A model generated the notes under the pieces. The model was given only the letters and a program-made list of their open reading frames with translations, searched no databases and was not told where the DNA came from. From the NCBI GenBank assembly GCA_035998495.1, contig DASYHP010000074.1, forward strand, positions 1-64,000: 64,000 bases of DNA, read 5' to 3'. This DNA comes from Mesorhizobium_B sp035998495 (lineage in GTDB: Bacteria > Pseudomonadota > Alphaproteobacteria > Rhizobiales > Rhizobiaceae). Below are positions 35,485 through 43,090 of this stretch, in pieces. The first letter of the stretch is position 1; the number at the start of each line of letters is the position of its first letter. The translations under genes and the position numbers were made by a program.

Positions 35485-35575
35485 GCATTTTCCGGTTAGG
35501 TGGATCCCGGCTAACCGCGAGACAAATGCGGCGAGAAAATCAAGAGCTTGTTCCACGTCAGTGGAAACGGCTCTC
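35485..35575. repeat. Composite palindromic intergenic repeat
   Basis: GCATTT (35485-35490) and CGGTTAG (35493-35499) pair with CTAACCG (35511-35517) and AAATGC (35524-35529), giving a nested dyad of 45 bases. A second hairpin follows: TTCCAC-GTCA-GTGGAA (35551-35566), extended by AGAGC/GCTCT on the outside. The sequence resembles an abundant intergenic element in Hyphomicrobiales genomes, from memory. It occupies most of the 278-base divergent spacer between DUF2007 and the polyprenyl synthase gene. Confidence 0.6.
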
Positions 35576-35755
35576 TGAGGCATGACAGCTTGACCCGGCG
35601 AAGGCAACGCCCATCCCGCGCCGGGGATGGTGGCTGAAGGTCGTTGGGGACTTGGGATGGCCGCTGCGCCAACCTGTCCCTTGCTCCGCCCGCCACGGCA
35701 CCTCTAGATACGGGCCGGCGGCTCGGGGGAGCAGGCCCGAAGAAGGAGCGTGGCA

Positions 35756-36769
35756 GTGGGCGTCGTTCTGAACCTCGAGGGCAAGCGGCCTCAAAGCGGC
35801 TTGGGCGGCATCCTTTCGCTGACCGCCGACGACATGGAGCGGGTCAACAAGCTGATCCTGGCGCGGGCGGGCTCGGACGTGGAGATGATCCCCGAGGTCG
35901 CCAACCACCTGATCTCATCGGGGGGCAAGCGGCTCAGGCCCATGATCACGCTCGCCGCCGCCGCCATGTTCGGCTATCGCGGCGACGGCCATGTGAAGCT
36001 CGCCACCTCGGTCGAGTTCATGCACACGGCGACCTTGCTGCACGACGACGTGGTGGACGAAAGCAACCTGCGCCGCGGGGCCAAGACCGCGCGCACCATC
36101 TGGGGCAACCAGGCGAGCGTGCTCGTGGGCGACTTCCTGCTCGGCCAGGCCTTTCGCATGATGGTGGATGTCGGCTCGCTGGAGGCGCTCGACATCCTGT
36201 CCACGGCGGCCAGCGTGATCGCCGAAGGCGAGGTGATGCAGTTGGCCGCCGCCAAGAACCTGGAGACCACCGAGGACGAGCACCTGGCCGTCATCAAGGC
36301 CAAGACGGCCGCACTGTTCTCCGCCGCGGCCGAAGTGGGGCCGGTGATCGCCGGCGCGCCGAAAGCCACGCGGGCGGCGCTGCGCTCCTACGGCATGAAT
36401 CTGGGCCTCGCCTTCCAGCTCATCGACGACGCGCTGGACTATGGCGGCTCGTCCAGCGAGCTCGGCAAGAATGTCGGCGACGATTTCCGCGAGGGCAAGG
36501 TGACGCTGCCGGTGATCCTCGCCTTCCGGCGCGGCACGGCCGCGGAGCGCGATTTCTGGCGCGCGGCGATCGAAGGCAATGCCGCCGACGACGCGGCGCT
36601 CGAACGCGCCATCGGCCTGATGACCAAGCACGGCGCGATCACCGACACGATCGGCCGCGCGCGGCATTTCGGCGGCATCGCGCGCGACGCGCTCGCGCCG
36701 CTCGAGGCGACGCCGCAAAAATCGGCGCTGCTCGATGTGATCGACTTCTGCGTCAGCCGGACGGTCTAG
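35756..36769 (+). CDS. Trans-polyprenyl diphosphate synthase (ubiquinone side chain)
   Basis: The 337-residue enzyme belongs to the IspB/DdsA family that builds the C40-C50 side chain of ubiquinone. The first Asp-rich motif is in TATLLHDDVVDESNLRRG and the second in LAFQLIDDALDYGG; SSGGKRLRPMITLAAA is the substrate region. Chain length cannot be read, though decaprenyl is usual in rhizobia. The GTG at 35756 has AAGGAG at seven bases; the GTG at 35750 is too close. UbiA, the next user of the product, is at 49.7 kb. Confidence 0.9.
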   Translation: MGVVLNLEGKRPQSGLGGILSLTADDMERVNKLILARAGSDVEMIPEVANHLISSGGKRLRPMITLAAAAMFGYRGDGHVKLATSVEFMHTATLLHDDVVDESNLRRGAKTARTIWGNQASVLVGDFLLGQAFRMMVDVGSLEALDILSTAASVIAEGEVMQLAAAKNLETTEDEHLAVIKAKTAALFSAAAEVGPVIAGAPKATRAALRSYGMNLGLAFQLIDDALDYGGSSSELGKNVGDDFREGKVTLPVILAFRRGTAAERDFWRAAIEGNAADDAALERAIGLMTKHGAITDTIGRARHFGGIARDALAPLEATPQKSALLDVIDFCVSRTV

Positions 36770-36803
36770 GGGTTCGGGCCCCCGAAGACGCTGTGCCGGC
36801 CGA

Positions 36804-38648
36804 TTACTCCGGAATCTGGCGCACCGCCCCCTTGGCCGCGCTCGTCGCCATGGCCGCATAGGCGCGAAGCGCCGTCGTGACTTTTCGGGCGCGACGCTCC
36901 CGCGGTTTCCAGGCATCCGCGCCGCGGGCCACCTGGGTTGCTCGGCGGCGGGCGATCTCCGCCTCATCGATCGCGAGATGGATGCGGCGGCCGGGAATGT
37001 CGATCTCGATTCGGTCGCCGTCCTCCACGAGCCCGATCAGCCCGCCTTCCGCAGCTTCCGGCGAGGCATGGCCGATGGAGAGCCCCGACGTGCCACCCGA
37101 GAAGCGGCCGTCGGTGATCAATGCGCAGGCCTTGCCCAGGCCTTTCGATTTCAGGTAGCTCGTGGGGTAGAGCATCTCCTGCATGCCGGGGCCGCCGCGC
37201 GGGCCTTCGTAGCGAATGACGACCACGTCGCTGGCCTTGACCTCGTTGCCGAGGATGCCCCGCACGGCCGCATCCTGGCTCTCGAAGACTCTCGCCGGGC
37301 CGGTGAATTTCAGGATGCTCTCGTCCACGCCGGCCGTCTTCACGATGCAGCCATCGAGCGCGAGATTGCCCTTGAGCACGGCGAGCCCGCCATCCCTGGA
37401 GAACGGGTGCTCGGCCGAGCGGATGACGCCCGTCTCGCGGTCGAGGTCGAGCGCGTCCCAGCGCCGGTCCTGGCTGAACGCGGTCTGGGTCGGTACGCCG
37501 CCCGGCGCGGCCATGAAGAACTCCCGCACCTTCGAGCTGTTCGTGCGGGAGGTGTCCCAGTGCTCGATGGCTTGGCCGAGCGTCGCCGCATGCACGGTCG
37601 GCTGCTCGCGATTGATCAGTCCGGCGCGGTCGAGCTGGCCTAGGATCGCCATGATGCCGCCGGCGCGGTGGACGTCCTCCATGTGGACGTCGCTCTTGGC
37701 CGGCGCGACCTTGCAGAGCACCGGCACCTTTCGCGAAAGGCGGTCGATATCGTCCATCGTGAAGTCGATGCCGCCCTCGTGGGCGGCAGCCAGGATGTGG
37801 AGCACCGTGTTGGTGGAGCCGCCCATAGCGATGTCGAGCGCCATGGCGTTCTCGAAGGCGGGCTTTCCCGCGATCGTGCGCGGCAGCACGCTCTCGTCGT
37901 CCTGCTCGTAATGGCGCTGGGCGAGATCGACGATCAGGTGGCCGGCCTCGACGAAGAGCCGCCGGCGGTCGGCATGGGTGGCGAGCGTCGAGCCGTTGCC
38001 GGGCAGCGACAGGCCGAGCGCCTCAGTCAGGCAGTTCATGGAATTGGCCGTGAACATGCCCGAGCAGGAGCCGCAGGTCGGGCAGGCGGACCGCTCGATG
38101 ACGGCGACATCCTCGTCGCTCACCTTGTCGTCCGCCGCCGCCACCATGGCGTCGACGAGGTCGAGCGCGACCTGTTTGCCCTTGAGGAGAACCTTGCCGG
38201 CCTCCATCGGCCCGCCCGACACGAAGACGGCGGGGATGTTGAGCCGGAGCGCCGCCATCAGCATGCCGGGCGTGATCTTGTCGCAGTTGGAGATGCAGAC
38301 CATGGCGTCCGCGCAATGCGCGTTGACCATGTATTCGACGGAGTCGGCGATCAGTTCGCGCGAGGGCAGGGAATAGAGCATCCCGTCATGGCCCATCGCG
38401 ATGCCGTCATCCACCGCGATGGTGTTGAACTCCTTGGCGACGCCGCCCGCCGCCTCGATCTCGCGCGCGACGAGCTGGCCCAAATCCTTCAGATGCACAT
38501 GGCCCGGCACAAACTGCGTGAACGAGTTCACCACCGCGATGATCGGCTTGCCGAAGTCCGAATCCTTCATGCCGGTGGCGCGCCAAAGGCCGCGCGCGCC
38601 GGCCATGTTGCGGCCATGGGTGGTCGTGCGTGAACGATAGGCTGGCAT
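36804..38648 (-). CDS. ilvD: Dihydroxy-acid dehydratase
   Basis: IlvD makes the 2-keto acid precursors of valine and isoleucine with an iron-sulfur cluster. The 614-residue protein starts MPAYRSRTTTHGRNMAGARG and has the cluster cysteines in CISNCDKITPGM and ACPTCGSCSGMFTANSM. It also shows AMGGSTNTVLHILAAAHEG and the C-terminal TDGRFSGGTSGLSIGH. Length and motifs match the E. coli-type enzyme. Convergent with the polyprenyl synthase gene with a 34-base gap. Confidence 0.98.
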   Translation of the reverse strand: MPAYRSRTTTHGRNMAGARGLWRATGMKDSDFGKPIIAVVNSFTQFVPGHVHLKDLGQLVAREIEAAGGVAKEFNTIAVDDGIAMGHDGMLYSLPSRELIADSVEYMVNAHCADAMVCISNCDKITPGMLMAALRLNIPAVFVSGGPMEAGKVLLKGKQVALDLVDAMVAAADDKVSDEDVAVIERSACPTCGSCSGMFTANSMNCLTEALGLSLPGNGSTLATHADRRRLFVEAGHLIVDLAQRHYEQDDESVLPRTIAGKPAFENAMALDIAMGGSTNTVLHILAAAHEGGIDFTMDDIDRLSRKVPVLCKVAPAKSDVHMEDVHRAGGIMAILGQLDRAGLINREQPTVHAATLGQAIEHWDTSRTNSSKVREFFMAAPGGVPTQTAFSQDRRWDALDLDRETGVIRSAEHPFSRDGGLAVLKGNLALDGCIVKTAGVDESILKFTGPARVFESQDAAVRGILGNEVKASDVVVIRYEGPRGGPGMQEMLYPTSYLKSKGLGKACALITDGRFSGGTSGLSIGHASPEAAEGGLIGLVEDGDRIEIDIPGRRIHLAIDEAEIARRRATQVARGADAWKPRERRARKVTTALRAYAAMATSAAKGAVRQIPE

Positions 38649-38882
38649 GGAGAACGTCCTGCTGTGCTCGGGGGTGCGGCTCCCTGGTGTGGGCTGAGCG
38701 CCCTTATGTCAATATGCGGGGCCGGGTTTGCCAGATCCGGGGAAACCCGCACAACGCCCCGTGATCGCCCGTTGATTGCGCCTCTTCCCCAAAAAGGCCA
38801 TGCTTGGACGTGAAGCGTCGGACGACATGAGGCCGCCCCTTGCATGGACGAGCGGCGCGGCGAAGGGAAAGGCTTTCTCCAT

Positions 38883-40643
38883 ATGACCATCACCTCGGCC
38901 TGGAAGGCGCTGCTTCTGGGCGCAGTGCTTGCGAGCGCCACCGCGCCGGCGTTCGCCAAGGAGCAACCGGCCAAGGCGCAGGAGCGCGTGCAGGTCGGCA
39001 GCTTCGCGGGCGCCTACCTCGCCGCGCGCGTGGCCGAGACCGACAAGGACCTGGACGCGGCGACCGACTACTACGCCCGCGCGCTGATGCTCGACCCGGC
39101 CAACAAGGAGCTCCAGCAAAGCCTGATGCTCGCCTTGCTCGCGGCGGGCCGCTTCGACGACGCCCTGCCGCTGGCGGAGAAGCTGAAGGCGGAACCCGAA
39201 ATTGAACGTTTCTCGCGGCTCGCGCTGGGCGTGGACGCCATCCGCAAGCAGGATTTCCGCGGCGCCGGCAACTGGTTCCAACTGGCGCTGCAGTCCGACC
39301 TCGACCGTCTGGTGACCTCCATCCTGTCCTCCTGGGCCAAGCTCGGCGAGGCGGGGGGGGCGGACGCGCTCGCCGCGGTGAAGGGCATCGAAGGGCCGGA
39401 CTGGTACCGGATCTTCCGCACCTATCACCAGGCGCTGATCGCCGACGCCGGCGGCGACAAGGCGGAAGCCGCGAAGGCCTACCGCGCCCTGATCGAGGAC
39501 GTGGACGCCGCGGCGACCGCGCCCGACACCTATCTGCGCGGGGCGGAAGCCTATGCGGGCTTTCTCGTCCGCGAGGGCAAGAAGGCCGACGCGATGGCCG
39601 TGCTCGACCAGGTCGAGGAAAGCGCGCCGGGCCGCGTGACGCTCGCCGCCATCCGCGAGAAGATCGAGAAGGGTGAGCCGGTGGGCCGCGCGGTCCAGAC
39701 GCCGGCCGACGGGGCCGCCGAGATGCTGCTCAACATGGCGGCCGCGCTCAACCGGGGCGGCGGCGAGCCCTTCGTGAAGCTCTATTTGAACCTGGCGCTG
39801 GTGCTCAGGCCCGGCGATGACGAGGCGCTCGTGCAGTTGGCGGCCGCCGCCGAGGACGAGGGCAAGGCCGAAGCGGCGATCGACCTTTACAAGCGCATCC
39901 CCGCGGACTCGCCGCTCAAGCGCGCGGCCGAACTCCAGCTCGGGCTGAACCTGGCCGATCTCAAGCAGTATGACGAGGCCGAAAAGCACCTGGCCGCGCT
40001 GAAGGCCGCCGACCCGCAGGACATGCGCACCTATCTCGCGCTGGGCAGCGTCCATGCCGCGCAAGAGGATTACCGCGCGGCGGCGGGCGTGTATGACGAG
40101 GCGGTGGCGGCCCTGGGCGAGCCCACGCCCGAGCACTGGAACATCTTCTACCAGCGCGGCATCGCCTATGAGCGGCTGAAGGAATGGCCCAAGGCGGAGC
40201 CCAATTTCCTCAAGGCGCTGGAGCTTTACCCGGACCAGCCGCAGGTCCTGAACTATCTCGGCTATTCCTGGGTGGACATGAACATGAATCTCGAGCGCGG
40301 GCTCGACATGATCAGGAAGGCGGTCGAGCTCCGGCCCGGCGACGGCTACATCGTGGATAGCCTCGGCTGGGCCTATTACCGCCTCGGCCGCTACGAGGAG
40401 GCGGTGACGGAGCTCGAGCGCGCGGTGTCGCTCAAGCCCGACGATCCCGTGCTCAACGACCATCTCGGCGACGCCTATTGGCGCGCCGGCCGCAAGCTGG
40501 AAGCCACCTTCCAATGGAGCCACGCGCGCGACTTGAAGCCCGAGGATCCGAAGGTCCTGGCGGATGTCGTGAAAAAGCTGCGCGAAGGCCTGCCCGACGA
40601 GGCGCCCAAGGCCGCGGCCGACGACAGCACGAAGGTGGAGTAG
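38883..40643 (+). CDS. Exported TPR-repeat protein
   Basis: I start at MTITSAWKALLLGAVLASAT, which gives a clean signal peptide cut after AFA; an ATG at 38844 would add a charged lead. The 586-residue protein consists of tetratricopeptide repeats throughout (for example NWFQLALQSDLDRLVTSILSS; NYLGYSWVDMNMNLERGLDM; DSLGWAYYRLGRYEEAVTEL; NDHLGDAYWRAGRKLEATFQ). The C-terminal repeats are canonical. Proteins of this plan upstream of glyQ are common in Rhizobiales, from memory, and are thought to act in the cell envelope. Function unproven. Confidence 0.85.
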   Translation: MTITSAWKALLLGAVLASATAPAFAKEQPAKAQERVQVGSFAGAYLAARVAETDKDLDAATDYYARALMLDPANKELQQSLMLALLAAGRFDDALPLAEKLKAEPEIERFSRLALGVDAIRKQDFRGAGNWFQLALQSDLDRLVTSILSSWAKLGEAGGADALAAVKGIEGPDWYRIFRTYHQALIADAGGDKAEAAKAYRALIEDVDAAATAPDTYLRGAEAYAGFLVREGKKADAMAVLDQVEESAPGRVTLAAIREKIEKGEPVGRAVQTPADGAAEMLLNMAAALNRGGGEPFVKLYLNLALVLRPGDDEALVQLAAAAEDEGKAEAAIDLYKRIPADSPLKRAAELQLGLNLADLKQYDEAEKHLAALKAADPQDMRTYLALGSVHAAQEDYRAAAGVYDEAVAALGEPTPEHWNIFYQRGIAYERLKEWPKAEPNFLKALELYPDQPQVLNYLGYSWVDMNMNLERGLDMIRKAVELRPGDGYIVDSLGWAYYRLGRYEEAVTELERAVSLKPDDPVLNDHLGDAYWRAGRKLEATFQWSHARDLKPEDPKVLADVVKKLREGLPDEAPKAAADDSTKVE

Positions 40644-40727
40644 GGGCGCTTCGTTCGCCGGCGTTCCTCCGCGGCCTCCTCCTCCACGTTTCGCAGGGGA
40701 GGATCCGGAGCACCGCTGCTGCTTGAT

Positions 40728-40774
40728 CCTCCCCCATTCATGGGGAGGGGGACCGCCGAAGGCGGTGGAGGGGC
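40728..40774. repeat. Dispersed palindromic element (single copy)
   Basis: A C-run/G-run palindrome (about 40728-40750, CCCCCAT/ATGGGG core) is followed by the perfect palindrome ACCGCC-GAA-GGCGGT (40752-40766) and a GGAGGGGC tail. This is the same two-palindrome plan, in the same orientation, as the element at 41,796. It lies between the TPR gene and glyQ. Confidence 0.75.
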
Positions 40775-40871
40775 TTTGAGCCAGGTCGGTTCGTGACCGC
40801 CCTTCCTTGACGCTTCCGGACGCCTCCTATACCCGCTCGACCGACATCCCTCAGCCGGCCGAGCGTCATCT

Positions 40872-41828
40872 TTGTCCCGCCCCGCCCATCTCGACCCGAC
40901 ACGCTCGTTTCAGGGGCTGATCCTGACGCTCCACGACTACTGGGCGGCCCGCGGCTGCGTGATCCTGCAGCCCTACGACATGGAGGTCGGCGCGGGCACT
41001 TTCCATCCCGCCACCACGCTGCGCGCGCTGGGGCCGCGCCCGTGGAGCGCGGCCTATGTGCAGCCCTCGCGCCGGCCCAAGGACGGGCGCTATGGCGAGA
41101 ACCCCAACCGACTCCAGCACTACTACCAATATCAGGTGATCCTGAAGCCGAACCCGCCCAACCTGCAGGAGCTTTATCTCGGCTCGCTGGAGGCCATCGG
41201 CGTCGATCCGCTTCTGCACGACATCCGCTTCGTGGAGGACGACTGGGAAAGCCCGACGCTGGGCGCCTGGGGCCTGGGCTGGGAGTGCTGGTGCGACGGC
41301 ATGGAGGTGTCGCAGTTCACCTATTTCCAGCAGGTCTGCGGCATCGAATGCGCGCCGGTCTCGGGCGAACTGACTTATGGGCTCGAGCGGCTCGCCATGT
41401 ATGTGCAGAATGTGGACAACGTCTACGACCTCAACTTCAACGGTCTCGAAGGCGAGGGCCGGGTGACCTATGGCGAGGTGTTCCTGCAGGCCGAGCAGGA
41501 ATACTCCCGGTTCAACTTCGAGCATGCCGACACGGGCCTCCTGTTCCGCCACTTCGAGGACGCGGAAAAGGAATGCCAGGCGCTGCTGGCGGCGGGCTGC
41601 CCACTCGGCGCAGGCGAGCGCCACCGCGTGGTGCTGCCGGCCTATGACCAGTGCATCAAGGCGAGCCACGCCTTCAACCTGCTCGACGCGCGCGGCGTGA
41701 TCTCGGTCACGGAGCGGCAGAGCTACATCCTCCGGGTGCGCGAGCTGGCGAAGGCCTGCGGCGAGGCCTTTCTGCGGACCGAAGCGGGCGGCTTTACCTC
41801 CCCCTCGATGGGGGAGGTCGCCGCGTAG
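40872..41828 (+). CDS. glyQ: Glycyl-tRNA synthetase alpha chain
   Basis: GlyQ is the catalytic class II subunit of the heterotetrameric enzyme. The 318-residue protein shows FQGLILTLHDYWAARGCVIL, QPYDMEVGAGTFHPATTLRALG, NRLQHYYQYQVILKPNP, EDDWESPTLGAWGLGWE and the C-terminal LDARGVISVTERQSYILRVRELAKACGEAFL. The normal sequence ends near EAGGF. The last ten residues (TSPSMGEVAA) and the TAG stop are encoded by a palindromic element inserted at the 3' end, so the natural C-terminus has been replaced. The synthetase should still work because the tail is not catalytic. The beta chain gene is separated by two inserted or accessory genes. Confidence 0.97.
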   Translation: MSRPAHLDPTRSFQGLILTLHDYWAARGCVILQPYDMEVGAGTFHPATTLRALGPRPWSAAYVQPSRRPKDGRYGENPNRLQHYYQYQVILKPNPPNLQELYLGSLEAIGVDPLLHDIRFVEDDWESPTLGAWGLGWECWCDGMEVSQFTYFQQVCGIECAPVSGELTYGLERLAMYVQNVDNVYDLNFNGLEGEGRVTYGEVFLQAEQEYSRFNFEHADTGLLFRHFEDAEKECQALLAAGCPLGAGERHRVVLPAYDQCIKASHAFNLLDARGVISVTERQSYILRVRELAKACGEAFLRTEAGGFTSPSMGEVAA

Positions 41829-41843
41829 CGGCGGGTGGGGGTG
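41796..41843. repeat. Palindromic element, left copy flanking the DUF559 gene
   Basis: The first palindrome (41796-41818) has a nine-base stem, ACCTCCCCC/GGGGGAGGT, around TCGAT. The second (41819-41833) is CGCCGC-GTA-GCGGCG, whose loop provides the glyQ TAG. GGTGGGGGTG follows and acts as a Shine-Dalgarno-like stretch for the DUF559 start at 41848. The first 23 bases are identical to 45014-45036 inside glyS. Its reverse complement closely matches the right copy at 42259. Confidence 0.85.
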
Positions 41844-41847
41844 CCTC

Positions 41848-42309
41848 GTGCCGAATTTCGACCGCTTCCGGCTCGCCAGCGCCAAACGTCTCCGCTTGGA
41901 GATGACGGACGAGGAGCATGTCCTTTGGCGTCATATCTGGCGCATCCCTGTTGAAGGCACTCACTTCCGGAAGCAAGCCCGGCTAGGACCCTATGTCGCC
42001 GACTTCCTCTCACACCGGTTGAAGCTCGTGATCGAGGTCGACGGCGCGTATCACGACGATCCTGCTCAGAGGCAGCGCGATGAAGCTCGAACGCAGTGGC
42101 TCAGAGACCAGGGGTATCGCGTCCTGCGCTTCACCAATGATCAGGTGAAGGGGGATCTTGGAGCTGTTCTGGACGCGATCCGACGGGGTGTGCATGAACA
42201 ACTGACGTTTGGAGTGGCAGGGCAGGGCAATATGAGCGGGGATGGTTTGTCCGTTGCTCACCCCACCCCGGCGCTTGCGCGCCGACCCTCCCCATCGAGG
42301 GGAGGGTGA
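41848..42309 (+). CDS. DUF559 (Vsr-like endonuclease fold) protein
   Basis: The 153-residue product is a DUF559-family protein of the PD-(D/E)XK/very-short-patch-repair superfamily. It shows RLRLEMTDEEHVLWRHIWR, HFRKQARLGPYVADFLSHRL, then KLVIEVDGAYHDDPAQRQRD with the catalytic-type Asp/Glu-x-Asp set, and YRVLRFTNDQVKGDLGAVLDAIRRG. The start is a GTG behind the G-rich tail of the left palindromic element. The last 15 residues (HPTPALARRPSPSRGG) and the stop are read from the right element. So the gene is exactly bracketed by two inverted copies. The family's biochemical role is not established; the placement suggests a function in mobility or processing of the element. Confidence 0.85.
   Translation: MPNFDRFRLASAKRLRLEMTDEEHVLWRHIWRIPVEGTHFRKQARLGPYVADFLSHRLKLVIEVDGAYHDDPAQRQRDEARTQWLRDQGYRVLRFTNDQVKGDLGAVLDAIRRGVHEQLTFGVAGQGNMSGDGLSVAHPTPALARRPSPSRGG
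42259..42307. repeat. Palindromic element, right (inverted) copy flanking the DUF559 gene
   Basis: Read from left to right it is CACCCCACCCC, then the palindrome GGCGC-TTGC-GCGCC (42270-42283), then a nine-base stem ACCCTCCCC/GGGGAGGGT around ATCGA (42285-42307). The order is the mirror image of the left copy at 41796. The final GGGGAGGG is six bases before the ATG of the next gene and serves as its ribosome-binding site. The DUF559 stop codon overlaps its last base. Confidence 0.85.
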
Positions 42310-42312
42310 TCT

Positions 42313-43056
42313 ATGCGCGCCTATCGCCGCTTCGCCGTCCTCACCGCGCTGCTGGTGGTGCTGCTAAAGCTGTCGCTCGTCGCCGACTTCGCCACGCTGT
42401 TCGCGAGCGTCATCGACTATCTCGTGATCAATCGCATCAGGCTGGGCTCGGGCGACTTCGTGCTCGTCGCCGACCCCGCGCGGGTGGAAGAGGTGTGGGG
42501 CGTGCTGGCGATCGCGCAGCTCGCGGCCCATATCCTTGTGATCGCCTTCACCTTCTTCTGGATCATGCAGGCCAACCGGAGCGCCCGCGCGCTGGGAACC
42601 ACCGACTTCACCTATTCGCCCTTGGCCTCGGTGGGCTGGTATTTCGTGCCGGTCTGGAATTTCTGGAAGCCGGTCCACGCCATGGCCGAGATCTGGAGCG
42701 CGAGCCTGCGGGGCACGGCCGAATGGCGCATGGAGGAGCTGCCGCGGGCCTTCGCCGTGTGGTGGCCGCTCTTCATCATCGTCAACACCACGGGCCGCTC
42801 GGCCGCGCGCCACATCCTGCCCGCGCAGGACCCGTCCGCCATCGTGGTGGCCAACAAGATCACACTGCTCTCCGACGGGCTGTCGATCCTCCTCACGATG
42901 GCCTTCCTGTGGATCGTGCGTGACATCCAGCGCGGCCAGCGGGCGCGGTTCGCGGCGCTGCCCGCGCCCCGGCCGGAACCTGTCTATGTGGCCGAAGAGG
43001 CGCCCGAGCCCGACCCGCAGCCGCCCGTCCCGGTGGGACAGTTCGCGCCGGCGTGA
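42313..43056 (+). CDS. DUF4328 membrane protein
   Basis: A 247-residue protein with about five or six membrane segments and the DUF4328 phrases LVIAFTFFWIMQANRSARALG, SPLASVGWYFVPVWNFWKPVHAMAEIW and VVANKITLLSDGLSIL. The C-terminal tail is Pro/Glu-rich (EEAPEPDPQPPVPVG). DUF4328 proteins have no known function. The ribosome-binding site is supplied by the palindromic element directly upstream, so its original leader was probably replaced. It lies between glyQ and glyS, where related genomes often have a similar small membrane gene. Confidence 0.85.
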   Translation: MRAYRRFAVLTALLVVLLKLSLVADFATLFASVIDYLVINRIRLGSGDFVLVADPARVEEVWGVLAIAQLAAHILVIAFTFFWIMQANRSARALGTTDFTYSPLASVGWYFVPVWNFWKPVHAMAEIWSASLRGTAEWRMEELPRAFAVWWPLFIIVNTTGRSAARHILPAQDPSAIVVANKITLLSDGLSILLTMAFLWIVRDIQRGQRARFAALPAPRPEPVYVAEEAPEPDPQPPVPVGQFAPA

Positions 43057-43090
43057 AACCGCCCGCCATTTTTGACCGATCGAGGCCTCC

